Shown here in pieces: positions 37,801-47,950 of a stretch of DNA of 64,000 bases. Both the position numbers and the translations under genes were made by a program. Source of the DNA: Blastomussa wellsi (lineage: Eukaryota > Cnidaria > Anthozoa > Scleractinia > Plerogyridae); the NCBI GenBank assembly GCA_947652115.1, contig OX393574.1, forward strand, positions 14,858,715 to 14,922,714. The letters are read 5' to 3'. The notes below the pieces were generated by a model. It was not told the DNA's origin, ran no database searches, and saw nothing but the letters and a program-made list of their open reading frames with translations. Position 1 is the first letter of the stretch. Each line of letters starts with the position of its first letter.

Positions 37801-40800
37801 CTTATTGCTGTACGACTTGGCTGGCGAAAACAGAATCCTGCATATTTTAGCCTAGACAAATAAATCCTCTTAATTTACCAATTAATCTTTATTCGTTTCC
37901 ACAGTGTCTTCTTCAGTGGAAGACGGTGTGAAGGAATTATCATCTGTCCTGAATAATCTGCCAGAGTCTATTGTCCGCGTTATGGAGTACCTTTTCTCTT
38001 TCCTAAGCCTGTGAGTATGAACAGAAAGGCTTGTAACTGTTGTCTGGGTATATCTATATCCTATTAGTAATTTTGGCTGCAAAGTATTTCTGTTGATTTT
38101 TACGATTCTTGGAATATTTTTCCGAGCCTTTAGAAAGAGTCAAAATAGTGGTTCAACTGGTGACTAAACACTAAACTAACCATCAATGCTACACCCAAAT
38201 TTATTTTGGAGTGATTATATTTCGTATCCACAATGTTGGCCGAACCCTTCGTGGCGGTTTTGCGTGCTCAGAACAAAGACGTCTTCAGAAATCCAGTGGA
38301 GTACAACATGGCGAGATCTGCGCACTCATCCACGTGTTATTTGTGCTCTGTTTAGCTGATTTGGATAAAAAAATTGATATGTCCATCCACGTTACGTCAC
38401 GCTAGATTCAAGTGATCACGAAAAATGCTCCACAAAACACTTTGCGTCCTTGCATCCCAAAATGCGATTTAACGTAAAACGCGAGAAATACGCAAAAGAA
38501 CACGCTAAAATCTTAGAGCAACTGAACTTTATTCGTCTGTCTATCGCTAAATTGCATTTGAGGCCCAAAGATGCAAAACTCAGTATTCTGAGGATTACTT
38601 GAATCTCGCCGTTACAAAATATAGTAAATGTATGGGATCAAATAGCATGACGTCACGTTTCCTCATGCAGTCCGGATTGGCCGCCTGTGATTTAAAGGCG
38701 CTACGTTACTGTTTGTGCATTTTGAAAAATTTATCTTAAGTTTTTCAAATCCATCATTCGTAATCTGTCTCAATCTTCTCCATCCTTAACCATCCTTGTT
38801 CCTTTTTGGTTTTGTTTCACCTCTTTGTTGTTTTTCTCCGTTATTAAACTAGTAGTTTTAGGTTTGCTACATTTTTAGGGTAATTTGGTTTGTCACATAA
38901 CTCCTTTAATGTATGCTAATCTATGTTCCATACAGTGTCGCAGAACACAGCGATTCTAACAAGATGGACGCTCACAACCTAGCAGTAGTATTCGGTCCGA
39001 CGCTGTTACGAATCCCTTCTGAACAGGACATGATAGCATACCAGAGCCAGGTGAATGGCATGATGGAACTGTTGATCAAACACTGTGGTGAAGTGTTCCC
39101 TGGCTCAGGGGAGCCGCTACATGCACCTCTCTCGGAGACTGAGGAGAGCGACAGCGAGGAAGGTACAGTGCATAGCACAAAAATCCCTCTTTCAATAGGC
39201 CATTGCCGAGTTCTCTTTTGCCTCCGTGTCATAACGAGTTTAAGTGCGAATCAAACTCATTTTCATACCAATGGTTTCGCACTTAGACTCGTTTTGAAAC
39301 AGCTTTAAGCAGCTTTCTGTCTCATTTCCAATATTTTGTTTGTTTTGAGGCAGAGCGTTCAGCTACGTACTCTGAGACTTACTGGGACAACTGTCACGCC
39401 TAATATATATACAACATTTTAATAAGTATGGCATTGTGTTTGCTGTAATCTTGCTTTATTGTCTTGCAATAGAAGGAGAAAAATGCCAAAGTGGTGAAAG
39501 CAAAGAAATATCAACTAAGTAGAAAAATACCTATCAAAAGATCAAAATTTCACCAGAATGTCAGCTCTGATTTCTGGACATCCTGTCCAGAAATCAATTT
39601 TGGTGAATCTCAATCCACTTTCATCCTTGTAATCCTGTACTATTTCCCCAAAATACCTGTTCTATCTTGCTCTGTGGAATCTTTTTATCGAATTTATTCG
39701 TGTATTTGGTGGCATTTTGCACAATAATGTTGAAATTAGAACATAACAATTTCTATAATCAGGCATGACAGTGTCCCGTTAAATCAAGTCATTTTTTCTC
39801 TAATCTCGGTTGAAATCAAATTTTGTGTAATTGAAATATTAAAACAAAGAATATGTTTTAAGTTCCTTCTTGTTAATTTGCAGACTTTGAGCCACGAGAT
39901 GCCGAAGCACTGTTTGATTACTCAGCTCGATCATCGAAAGAGCTTTCCTTCAAAAAGGGTGACATTATCAGAGTATTTAAAAGGTTTAACAATGACTGGT
40001 GGGATGGGACGATCAATGGAACAGACGGCTTTGTTCCAGCTAAATACATCCGCCTTCCTACAGACGATGATGTTGATATAACCGACGGTGAAGGAAACAT
40101 TTCTATCTCGGGTGAGCTGTCACCGTCTCCCAAGGTTTCATCCAGCGGAGCCGATAGACCAAAGGACTTCAATGTGCCTCCAAGGATCCCTAAGAGAGAG
40201 GGCTCTCTCAGAGGGAGAGATAGTGTACCTTCGCCCACTTCTGATTTAACGAGTCCCTTGGGAACGAGCCCCCAACCGCCTTCGACAGGAACGTCTTCGT
40301 TTAAGAAGACATCAGCACCCCCATCAGCATCACCAGTTGCAGCGCCTGCAATCTCATCTGAAGATATCGTGAAGCGTCAGTTGACGCTGTTACGCAAGGC
40401 ACCGCGAGAAGAGAGTGATAGCTCTGTTGACAAGACTCCCAACAAAGAGCAGTTGATAAACATACCGCGACTCCGGAGCATCTCGCCCAATAGGAAAACA
40501 CAGTCGCCGAGCCAGGAGAGCACAGCGGTGACACCAGAAAAAGACGAAAAAGGAGGCAGCACAGTCAAGGAAGATCACCGCAGATCAGGCGACAGTGTAT
40601 GGCAGCCCAGGGGGGATGCTAATTCCCCGGCAAACCACACTCCCCCAGGAAGTCCTCGAACAACTGCGGGGCCGAAAATTCCCCCAGCAGTCCTGCCTAA
40701 ACCTAAGAAAAGCAACCCGGCGCCCCCCTTCCGTAAAAATTCCGACGACTTGTTGGCCTCCCTACAGGCGGGGCAAGCCGTACGGAGTCACCGGGCTAGT

Positions 40801-40860
40801 GCGACCGGGGAAGACCCTAGGAAGAGTAGGGGCTCCGTAGGAGATGATACTGCCTTTTGA
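22858..40860 (+). CDS. SRGAP: SLIT-ROBO Rho GTPase-activating protein (srGAP)
   Basis: Eighteen coding exons: 22858-22918, 25713-25899, 26338-26494, 27073-27135, 27613-27726, 27805-27933, 28440-28661, 29035-29127, 33688-33855, 34387-34465, 35377-35407, 35585-35693, 35885-35945, 36661-36738, 37282-37416, 37905-38010, 38936-39162 and 39884-40860. They total 2997 nt, 998 residues, all GT-AG, stop TGA at 40858. Residues about 21-450 form an F-BAR domain, starting EVRQILIEQLKCFDNRTEGK, which senses or bends membranes as a dimer. A RhoGAP domain follows (about 480-670) with the arginine-finger motif GIFRLSGS and the NLAVVFGPTLLR signature. An SH3 domain (about 680-735; ALFDYSARSSKELSFKKGD, WWDGT, GFVPAKYI) comes next. 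The last 260 residues are a serine/proline-rich tail with PxxP-type motifs. This order is diagnostic of srGAPs, which inactivate Rac/Cdc42/RhoA at membranes downstream of ROBO and other receptors. One invertebrate-type gene precedes the vertebrate SRGAP1-3 split. The 31-nt exon at 35377 is unusually small. Confidence 0.95.
26540..26785 (-). repeat. tRNA-derived SINE copy, family 1
   Basis: It shares 'gcctagtgg', 'gagcttatccc' and 'atgctagtccatc' blocks with the copy at 500-945, in the same order. On the minus strand the head reads 'aggtggcctaatagttaagg' (A-box-like). The B box is degenerate. It lies in the SRGAP intron between 26494 and 27073. Confidence 0.6.
27283..27500 (+). repeat. tRNA-derived SINE copy, family 2
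   Basis: The head contains 'cagcggtgagagcactcg' (A-box-like) and 'ggcctgggttcaattctgg' (B box). A body with 'gtgggtcgagtttgttg', 'ctccctcctcaaaaac' and 'ggacctgcatgaaaa' follows. The same order of blocks is present at 47105-47420, defining a second SINE family. It is intronic in SRGAP. Confidence 0.7.
28000..28215 (-). repeat. Possible degenerate tRNA-derived repeat
   Basis: On the minus strand 'tggtaactagtgcagtagtc' and 'gacatgggtttgtttcccg' resemble A and B boxes about 40 bases apart. No second copy was found in the window, so the call is weak. Confidence 0.3.
28797..28880. repeat. Microsatellite (GACA)n, (TG)n and G-rich run
   Basis: There are about five GACA units at 28800-28818, then a TG tract near 28830-28844, then a G-rich run. 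It is intronic. Confidence 0.8.
29418..29699 (+). other. Unassigned open frame in an SRGAP intron
   Basis: A 93-codon open frame contains MAANEEAAIAAIIAEIFVLD and FLDLTNVLAVFFI. The start is reminiscent of the N-terminal part of DNA-transposon proteins found in coral genomes, but no catalytic motif is present and I cannot name it. The surrounding 29345-33310 has imperfectly mirrored ends ('gaataagaatgg' at left, 'ccattctcattcc' at right). The fragment may therefore belong to a DNA transposon into which the Ngaro-like element inserted. Confidence 0.3.
29859..29930 (-). repeat. tRNA-like sequence, probably SINE head or tRNA pseudogene
   Basis: On the minus strand it begins GCCTCGGTAGTGTAGTGGTT and has a B-box region GGGATCGATTCCACC, about the spacing of a tRNA of the Asp/Glu type. 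The putative anticodon stem closes on a 4-base loop and the 3' end does not pair with the 5' end. It is therefore not a functional tRNA. Confidence 0.5.
29990..30145. repeat. Minisatellite based on 'taggctaaccg'
   Basis: About seven copies of 'taggctaacc(g/a)' are spaced 20-28 bases apart, alternating with 'cagtgcttag' or 'gattgctta' spacers. It is non-coding and lies just left of the Ngaro-like element. Confidence 0.75.
30304..30417 (-). repeat. Split direct repeat B2 (terminal)
   Basis: The outer right end of the element in its own orientation. It matches 30862-30975 over 114 bases. Confidence 0.9.
30504..30862 (-). repeat. Split direct repeat A2
   Basis: The internal copy of the left terminal repeat. 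It matches 32903-33261 over 359 bases with one difference noticed. The open frames on both strands here repeat identically at the other copy and are not genes. Confidence 0.9.
30862..30975 (-). repeat. Split direct repeat B1
   Basis: It abuts A2 directly, so A2/B1 has the form of the joined ends of a circular intermediate. It matches B2. Confidence 0.9.
31571..32853 (-). pseudogene. Gag-like ORF1 of the retroelement, frameshifted
   Basis: The first part opens with MALDGVSTRQ (ATG at 32853-32851). It is Ser/Pro/Ala-rich and contains FVLPPGFPPVPAKLVSQI. Near 32140-32160 the frame is lost, and the continuation is in another frame. That continuation includes FTIYCLILTSYFPHRWKDLT and LVDWSSMNSELFNFH, then a CCCH-type zinc finger (C-x7-C-x6-C-x3-H, CRSWNRGRCSSQYSHCRFAH) and a basic Ser/Arg tail. 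The stop is at 31571. This domain order is typical of gag-like ORF1 proteins of DIRS/Ngaro elements in marine invertebrates, where the finger probably binds RNA. A single-base indel explains the break. It could be a real lesion, a programmed shift or an assembly error. Confidence 0.7.
32903..33261 (-). repeat. Split direct repeat A1 (terminal)
   Basis: The left end of the element in its own orientation, just upstream of the gag start codon at 32853. It would hold the promoter if the element is transcribed. Confidence 0.85.
33955..34190 (+). repeat. tRNA-derived SINE copy, family 1 (diverged)
   Basis: The head 'gatggcctaatgtttagtgtgc' is A-box-like. The body keeps 'gtgcctct', 'gactagcgtgtcatc' and 'gagtagaaatactactag', which match the order of blocks in the 26540-26785 copy read in reverse. 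It is intronic in SRGAP. Confidence 0.5.
34755..34815. repeat. Purine-rich short tandem repeat
   Basis: There are four imperfect copies of 'ggggtaaggaaga(gg)' in an SRGAP intron. Confidence 0.7.
36866..37169. mobile_element. MITE with 'atggttgccaca' ends
   Basis: The ends ATGGTTGCCACAGGTCAGG and GTCAGGTGTGGCAACCAT are inverted. The interior carries seven or more 'gtcagggaaa' motifs in the same orientation. It is non-coding and intronic in SRGAP. Confidence 0.75.
38735..38900 (+). repeat. Dispersed repeat family, copy 2 of 3
   Basis: It shares 'atccttgttcctttttgg', 'cacctctttg' and 'taggtttgctacattttta' with the 11225 copy in the same order. It ends just upstream of the SRGAP exon at 38936 and so lies very close to that acceptor. 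Confidence 0.6.
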
Positions 40861-42737
40861 GAGTATATGAAGGGGTGAGGCGGGCGGAGGGGTAGGGAGG
40901 TTGGGGTGACTTGGGGTATAAGGAAACCTGCTTTCTTAAATGTGATTAAAACCGTTTGTTGGAAAAGACACGGTAGTATGGGTCTTTCTTACAAAGAAAT
41001 AGAGATTTGCTTAGATTTGTTATCAGGGTGTGGTAGGGTGGGGGGGGGGGGGGGTTTACAACATGGAAGTTGTCCGGGTTGGGTGGGGCGGGTAATGGCG
41101 GGGTTGGGTTGCACAGTGTTCCGTTTTATAAAGTTGTTCGTAAGTTTGTTATGTGTAGCGGAAGATAAAAAATACGGGAAGCATTTTAATTTTGAAGACT
41201 AGTAACCCAAATTGAATTGTAATAGTGCTGTAAATATGTATTTTTTTTAGGTGCATTGTAGACACACATTTCTAGTATAAAATTGACAACTCCACTAAAA
41301 GGATTGATTTATTGTTCTAGTTTTATTCATATGATATATTTATAATTTTTGCTTCTCTTGATGTGTAATTTAAACGAGGTGATAGCAAATTCGCGGGGTT
41401 GCCTCGCATATTTGACATGATTAACTCGGTTTCTTTCCTCTTGATTTGATTGACTCGGTGTACTGCTTCGACCGTTAGTTCACCAAAACTTTATACTTTC
41501 TCCCTGCATAATTGTGCCAAAGGTTAGAGGCGGGCTATAAGAATTAATCAGTTGATAACCGAAGGAAACCGTCGTCCAAAATTCCGTTTCTTGTATTTGC
41601 AGAAAATCTGTACTATTAACAAGGTGAATATTCATTTTGATCGACACTCGAGTAGTGTAATATTCGTGTTTTATTGTATGTTTGATGTTGATTATTAATA
41701 TTGTTTTGCGGACATCTTGTTCGTTTGTTGTTTGGTGCAACAATGTAGCTCAAGTTATTAAAGTTCTGTGTCTTTTTGCCTGGTTTTGTTGCCGTGGCGA
41801 GAGGAAATTAAAATGTTCAAAAATCGGCTGACGGACGATTGCACGGACGAACTGTTCACTTGCAATAACGTCGATTTCCACACTGCTAATTCAATCTCGC
41901 CCCGAGTTTCAGAAGGTGTTAACAGGTTTCTGTTTTTATCTCATAAACATTCAATGTCTTTTATCCTTGAGATCTAGTTTAGAAACGGTTACCCCTTATC
42001 TGTAACAGTCATGTCTCGAGCATTTTGTTTTTTTCATTTTCATTGAAACGATCAAATACTGTAGGATAATTTCCCTTCAAACTTGACTGATCAAGATTAG
42101 TCACTGAGAACCACTTGTTGCTGAAATTTTCTTAGATTCCAGATGTAGCGTATGCCATTAGCATTGATTTATACAGTACAAGAACTTCCCATTCATTTCA
42201 GTAAGAGGGCTTATAACAAAAGGTTTAACCGACCCTAAGGGGAACTTTAAGAATGCACCATTTGAAATGTGAAGGAGGGGGCGGAAGGGAGTTCAGCAAA
42301 ACAAAAAAATTATCTTGCAAAGCAAACATTTAAGAAAAAAATCTTTCATTGCAAAGGAACCAAAGAAAATAACCTGCATGGGTTGAAAAAAAAACATGCC
42401 TCCTGCTGGTTGTGAAAAAAAAAACGCTAATCTCATAGCCCCCCTCCTACCCCTTCAGATTTCTAATAGTGCATCCCGTTATGGGAGGTTATTTACTTCT
42501 CAATATCATCGGTTTTGCTTTTTACGTGTTTGCAAATGTGATTATTTCTCGTGTAGTTAGGGTAAACCACTTTCGTTAAATGACCGAAAAGGTATTCAAT
42601 AATCTAGAGATTCAAAAGACAAAGACATTGTGAAGAAATATTTTGGTGTATGTAAGAATATTAGATAAGTTATGAAGCACTGAGGTAAATAAAACGAGCA
42701 TTTTATAACTTTGGAGCTCTTTCCTAATTACTCCTTT

Positions 42738-42952
42738 TATCAATAAAGGGCAAAATTACTGAGCGCTGATTGGTTGAGAGAGAGGGCATTTTTTCTTAAT
42801 CGAGGGCATTTTTAGTAATCAAGAGAGGGCATGATTACCTGTTAATGATTGGCTAATCCGTTAATTGCCGTAGCGCTAAACAGGCTTCCCAGATAAAAAT
42901 AGACTGCGCGCGTGATTTTCCTTCGTATAAATTTTGCCCTTTATTGATAAAC
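42738..42952. mobile_element. MITE with 'ttatcaataaagggcaaaat' ends
   Basis: The left end TTATCAATAAAGGGCAAAAT is mirrored at the right by ATTTTGCCCTTTATTGATAA. The interior holds four copies of 'gagggca'. It is non-coding. Confidence 0.8.
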
Positions 42953-42954
42953 AA

Positions 42955-43083
42955 GTAATCCCATGAGACCTCGTACTATTAAGGATTAATTGTACTTGAG
43001 TTTTCAAAATTTTCCAAATTTTGGAAAATTTTGAAAACTCTCGTGCAATTAATCCTTAATAGTACTTGGCCTCATGTGATTAC
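42955..43083. repeat. Near-perfect hairpin, about 60-base arms
   Basis: The arm GTAATCCCATGAGACCTCGT, continuing through 'ggattaattgtacttgagtt' and 'ttcaaaattttcc', is mirrored almost exactly by the other half, with practically no loop. It directly abuts the preceding MITE. It is probably a small foldback element. Confidence 0.8.
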
Positions 43084-44111
43084 CTATACTAATCATATTT
43101 TTCATTGAATTCAAGCGCGCATACCCTGGTACCAGAGGTTTTTCTTAATTTTTCTCAGCGCACGGATTGTCCAATAACAAAGTGTCTTGACTTGCCCCAA
43201 GTCGTTCGCTTTTTCTTTGTATTGATGGAAATGATACAGTTCTTTGAAAAATATGGCTTTAAAATCGCGAGCGAATTATATAAAATCGCTTGGAAATGCA
43301 CTCAATCGAGGAATTGCGCCGCCATTTTTATTTTCCAGCCCGCGAGCGCCCAGCGGTCTCCCGCCGCCAATTTGACTCTCAAGTGTTTAACTTACCCTCT
43401 CGCCAGTCGCGTGTCATGTCCATTTAACAAATTGGCATGAGCTTGTTATTGTACGGTCCTGTAATCGACCACCAATTTCCTCATCACATTGCGAATTTCA
43501 GATTTGCGTTTGAGTTACACTGTTTCAATACCGAAATGAAGGGAAGAATTGTAGGTAGCGCAGCCCAAGCCAATTTGTGACTCTTCAAGGCAACGAAATT
43601 GAAAGCAACCTAATTAGCCATAAATCGTCCCAGATAGGAAGCGATGAACCAAATAACTGGACAGTCGATCATATTTTTCAGCTTACAGACAAATATAATC
43701 GTGCTACCCATGCACTTTGAACAGTTTGACTGTTCTGTTGCACAGTATAGACTCTTATTTTTAAACCTTGAGCTACCTGTAAAAAATTAACTTAGCAGAA
43801 CGGAAAGTTTTTCCCGGCCACTTGTTTTCAGTGAAACCACTGGATGGATGCATGAATCTCAAAATTCCCTAACAATCCAATCAGTTGAGATGTGTTCTAT
43901 TTTACCATGATCACTTATGCCTGGATTTAATTACCAGGTAATTATCTAATAGTGAACCTCCTTATTGCACGCACCCTAGCTAGCTTTACAATGCAACTTT
44001 TTTATTTTGCAAGTATACGAGACCAATGGATCGATAATGAGAAAATTCAACTGAGAAGTTCTTACTAGTTGACGCTCAATTCAGTACAAGAAGGAAAAGT
44101 TAATCAACAAA

Positions 44112-44402
44112 CACTGCATGAAATGACATGTATACGGAGGTATAATGAGACCGTATTCATAATGTGTACGGAAAGGTATACTGAACTTTGGGTATAAGAT
44201 ATAATGAACAGTATACCTCGGTTTCCTTATACTAGTGTATACTGATCCTGGTATTTTTGTTGGCCAACCCTGAAATATACTGATCATTATACGGACCGTA
44301 TACATCCTGCCACGTCCTTCTATTGTCCTTATATCAATAGATATACTGAGTGTGTACGGCTTGAGGAAGGCTGCCTCCTCATACAGACCATTTCATGCAG
44401 TG
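44112..44402. mobile_element. MITE with 'actgcatgaaatg' ends
   Basis: The ends ACTGCATGAAATG and CATTTCATGCAGT are inverted, and the interior is rich in 'gtatac' and 'tatactga' motifs. It lies about 250 bases downstream of the first receptor gene's stop. Confidence 0.65.
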
Positions 44403-44648
44403 AAAAAGAAAAATGGAAAATGAGTTGTAGTCCATCGTGGCTTGATAGTGGCTATTATCATTCAGATTGCACTTATACACATGTACTTATGCTATGCTGA
44501 CTTTAATAGTCCATTTTACAGTTCTGTGAAATGTAACCAGGCCTCTGTATGAAAGCGAGGCTCAGGGTGACCTTGTCATGATAAAGACCAGAAACTATTT
44601 AGCATAACAACAAAACGATTTACATATCAAAAGCAAGAGGGTTTGTAT

Positions 44649-45806
44649 CTAAGCAAGGTCACCTTCAGCCTCAATTCCACTCAAAGGCTTGGTAACTAAG
44701 CACAGAACTGTAAAATGGCCTATTCGAGGATCCAGGGTTATCACAGTCTCACGTGACTTGCTCATCCGGGCTACAACGCGATCATTCATCGTTGACCTGG
44801 TCTCAGTCTCTTCTCGGCCACAACGCAGAACAATCTTCAGTGCCTGGCGATATTTGGGAATTCTCCACGCGTAGACAAACGGGTCAAGCAGGAATTTCAG
44901 GTAAAGCACGTTCTCCACCATACGGAAATATGTGAGAATTCGCGGACTCAAAGGGTCTTCAAATTCGTTGCCGTATAAATCGATACTCCACAGTATCACG
45001 GACGGCTGAGAGCAAAGAAACAAAACGGCGATCAGAAGAAAATTAACCTTAATAAATTTACGTTCTAATGCCGTTTGTCTGTCATAGTTATGGCCTTCTA
45101 TGATGTTGTTTTCTTGGCGAAGATTCTTAGAAGCAGCCATTTTCTTCTTGAAAGCAATGTGCAATAGAATGTAGAAGATTATAGTAAGATATGTAACGAT
45201 GACTGAGTGTAAAATATGATCGATCTTATAGTGGACATCTTTGCTGACGCCTGCCATACTCAGAAAACTAAAAAGTGTCGCGTACATGTAAATCGATATC
45301 ACACAAATCGCTACACGCGTTCTTGTAACTTTAAGGGCATAATTCAGGGGCGAAATTACGACAATGTATTGTGTGATTGTAAAAGCTAGCACCATAAGAA
45401 ACGAAGCATTCCATGAAGCGAGCGATATAGTTTGTACTATTTCCGAGAGAGGTGCGCAGGTGGAATCAGTGTTAGGATGTTCAAAATACATCATTATGAA
45501 ACATAATATGGCCAAGGGCTGTTGTGTCACGGCTGTAAAAATATCGACGATCGCAAGACCGATTAGGAAATAAGTGGTCGCGTTCCTGAAAACCTTGAAA
45601 GGGTCGAAGAAGAAAACCAGAAGTAACAAGCCGTTTGCCACAATGGTTGTCAAAGAAACGATGATCATATAGATTGCGGAGCCAAAAGCGAACTTGCGGT
45701 ATTCACGATAAGTGTCGAACACTGGCATTGACGACTGTGGACATGTGGAAAAAAATCCAGTGAAATTTGTTGTTAAGTTACATCTGAATGCTGTTAAAGG
45801 TTCCAT
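44649..45806 (-). CDS. Rhodopsin-like GPCR, TQY-type family, member 1
   Basis: Single exon, 385 residues from the ATG at 45806 (MEPLTAFRCN). The longer frame upstream lacks a better ATG and does not match the paralogs. The extracellular N-terminus has N-glycosylation sites (NLT, NFT). Seven hydrophobic segments follow, TM1 beginning FAFGSAIYMIIVSLTTIVAN. Class-A features kept are ANG in TM1, an Asp in TM2, a Cys at the top of TM3 (DSTCAPL) and DPFVYAW in TM7 (NPxxY position). Changed features are TQY where DRY should be (AFTITQYIVVISPLNYA) and CSQP where CWxP should be. There is no Cys in the short second extracellular loop and no Trp in TM4. The tail contains VARMSKSRETVITLD, then a 24-residue extension not shared with the paralogs. 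Ligand and G protein unknown. It shares strand and family with the next two genes. Confidence 0.85.
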   Translation of the reverse strand: MEPLTAFRCNLTTNFTGFFSTCPQSSMPVFDTYREYRKFAFGSAIYMIIVSLTTIVANGLLLLVFFFDPFKVFRNATTYFLIGLAIVDIFTAVTQQPLAILCFIMMYFEHPNTDSTCAPLSEIVQTISLASWNASFLMVLAFTITQYIVVISPLNYALKVTRTRVAICVISIYMYATLFSFLSMAGVSKDVHYKIDHILHSVIVTYLTIIFYILLHIAFKKKMAASKNLRQENNIIEGHNYDRQTALERKFIKVNFLLIAVLFLCSQPSVILWSIDLYGNEFEDPLSPRILTYFRMVENVLYLKFLLDPFVYAWRIPKYRQALKIVLRCGREETETRSTMNDRVVARMSKSRETVITLDPRIGHFTVLCLVTKPLSGIEAEGDLA

Positions 45807-46059
45807 TTTGCAGTAGAGCATTGACCTAGCAACGTTTGTTTCGCTTAAATCAAATAACAGATAACACTTGCAAGTGAAACAGAACAACAAGATTGTTTAA
45901 TTTTTCAATGAAAGTCACCTGTCGGATTTGATGATTGGACATTGGGTGCCTTTGGAACGCCTATGTAAATTTGCGAAAGTAATTTTTATTGCTTAGTAAT
46001 AATTAATGAATTTGGCCAAGTCGCACTCTCGCGATCGTAACACTGCCTTTTGATAACAT

Positions 46060-46192
46060 ATTGTGATGTACGAGGTGGCCTCAACTATAGGCCTGGTGGT
46101 TTCCAGAGGTCACCTCGCCGTATATTAAACTATTTTTGTAATATTAAGAAAATAGGCGAAATAAACGATGATGATGATGATGATGATGATGA
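46060..46192 (+). mobile_element. Probable 3' end of a truncated LINE
   Basis: The stretch ends 'ggcgaaataaacgatgatg' followed by a (GAT)n tract at 46167-46190. This is the kind of A-rich, microsatellite-ending tail found on CR1/L2-type non-LTR elements. No coding part remains, so the call rests on the tail alone. Confidence 0.4.
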
Positions 46193-46980
46193 ATGGCGAT
46201 GTTTGTTTCTTGGTGTATCACTGTACGATTTAGATCGTTTTGGTTTATGGTGTCACAATAAATATCACGACGAGACGTGTACTGTCTTTGTAACAAGTTA
46301 AGCCGCGGAAAGGTAACCCGGGGAAAGATGTATCAAATTTGAAATCGAAATTAAAATTGTTTAATTTATATGCAGACTTCCAGTGGTGGTTTAATTGCTT
46401 TTTGTTTTGTAGGAAACATTAAACGAAATTGAAAGTCAGGATTGAATACCGGCTACTTTTGTTTCCAGCGTTTTTCTTATTGTGATATTCTCAATTGGCC
46501 GATTGTCCGCTAGAAAAGTAGTTACGTATACGTACTCGAAGCATAAGAGTTCAATCGAAAATTTTTTCAACACGAATGAAATTTTTCTTGTGAGCAAGGG
46601 CACGACAGCGCAATAAAATTTCATTAAAATAAGGCCTACCTAATATGTCGCAATTAAGCCACGGATATTTCGCTGATCTTACTTTATTCTACAAAATTGC
46701 ATTAGTAAATTTTCAACCTCGGGATATTGATTTTCAAGCTTTTTGATTGGTTCCCACCGTTATCTGAGCCATTATCCTTAACTTTGACCAAATGTGGTAA
46801 AACGATGAAAACAGGATGGGCTGTGTTTACAAGTTTGATCGCCGCGATAAGAAATACTACAAAAGCGACTCAGAGTAATTAAATATAAAAAAGAACTTTC
46901 TAGTTAAAGTCTACTCTTCTCGGACTTGCTGAATAACCAACTACCCGTCCTACAGCCTCTTTGGTTATCACGCAGCTCAC

Positions 46981-47015
<35 letters not shown>

Positions 47016-47104
47016 ACAATGAAAGTAAATTATTTATATATTGCTATTTGTATATGGACAGATATTCCTGCATGAATTTTATTCTTTGACGAGGATGAGC
47101 AGGG

Positions 47105-47420
47105 AGGGGAAGGGGGGGGGGGGGAGTGGTGAGAACGCTCGTTTCCCGGCAATGTGGCCTGGGTTCTATCCCGCCCCAGTGCGGCCATATGTGGGTTGAG
47201 TTTGTTGTTGGTTCTCTCCTTGCCTGCGAACACAGACGGATTTTCCGGCTTTTGTTCGCTGGTTGGTTCTCTCCTCGCTTCGAGGATTTTTCTCAAGGTT
47301 CTCCGGTTTCCTTCCCTCCTCAAAAACCAACATTTCTTCGATTCCAGTTCGACCTGGATGGAGGACCCGCATGAAAATTGAACCACGCGAGGCTGCTATG
47401 GCTCCTCTCTAAATATGTGT
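47105..47420 (+). repeat. tRNA-derived SINE copy, family 2
   Basis: The head 'gtggtgagaacgctcg' (A-box-like) and 'ggcctgggttctatcccg' (B box) are followed by 'gtgggttgagtttgttg', 'ctccctcctcaaaaacca' and 'ggaggacccgcatgaaaa', the same block order as at 27283. An internal partial duplication of 'ggttctctcct' is present. Confidence 0.7.
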
Positions 47421-47950
47421 GGATTTTTTTAGCTATATCGTAAGTTACAGGAAGAAAGCTATTTACATTTATATTTACATAATGGTCCGTTGCGATATCT
47501 GCAACAGACGTAATCGCAAGCTCTATAAACTATTAAAACATTATACATATCAATGGAAACCCAACAGTAATGTGTAGTTTTGTTACCTAGGATTATACCA
47601 CTACACTGAAACCGTTTGTTGCCGCCTATCACTTAGGATGGCAAGGATGGAAGTGGATTGAAATTTGAAAAAAAGTAACAGGTTTTTTCAAATTTTAGAG
47701 CCATTCCTTGAAAATATTGCCAGAAATTCATTATGATTTGATATCTTCCTGTTAGTCCATCCGGAGCATTTTCAGCTCGAGTAAAGTTACCATGTAATCA
47801 TTTTAGCAACGAATGAAGCTGAAAACAGCAAAAACAGCACTGTGTTTGTACCCCTTTAATTAACTGCTGAGTGATTCAGGGCCAGCGTACGTATATTTTA
47901 GCAAAGAAGCCGCGATAATCTGTGAGGTACCACTGATAGCGCTGAATTTA

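Larger units (their letters stand above)
40861..44648. other. SRGAP 3' flank and intergenic DNA
   Basis: The first part is the SRGAP 3' UTR. I cannot place its polyadenylation site with certainty; candidate signals are ATTAAA at about 41757 and AATAAA at about 42688. A G homopolymer run lies at 41041-41054. Further right are a MITE (42738-42952), a long hairpin (42955-43083) and another MITE (44112-44402). No gene is supported. Confidence 0.55.
45807..47950. other. Intergenic DNA between receptors 1 and 2
   Basis: It holds the upstream flank of receptor 1, a LINE-like 3' tail (46060-46192) and a SINE (47105-47420), plus the 3' flank of receptor 2. No other gene is supported. Confidence 0.55.

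Noticed and set aside
46050..46301. Open frame with poly-Asp run
   Set aside because: It is explained by the (GAT)n tail of the probable LINE end.
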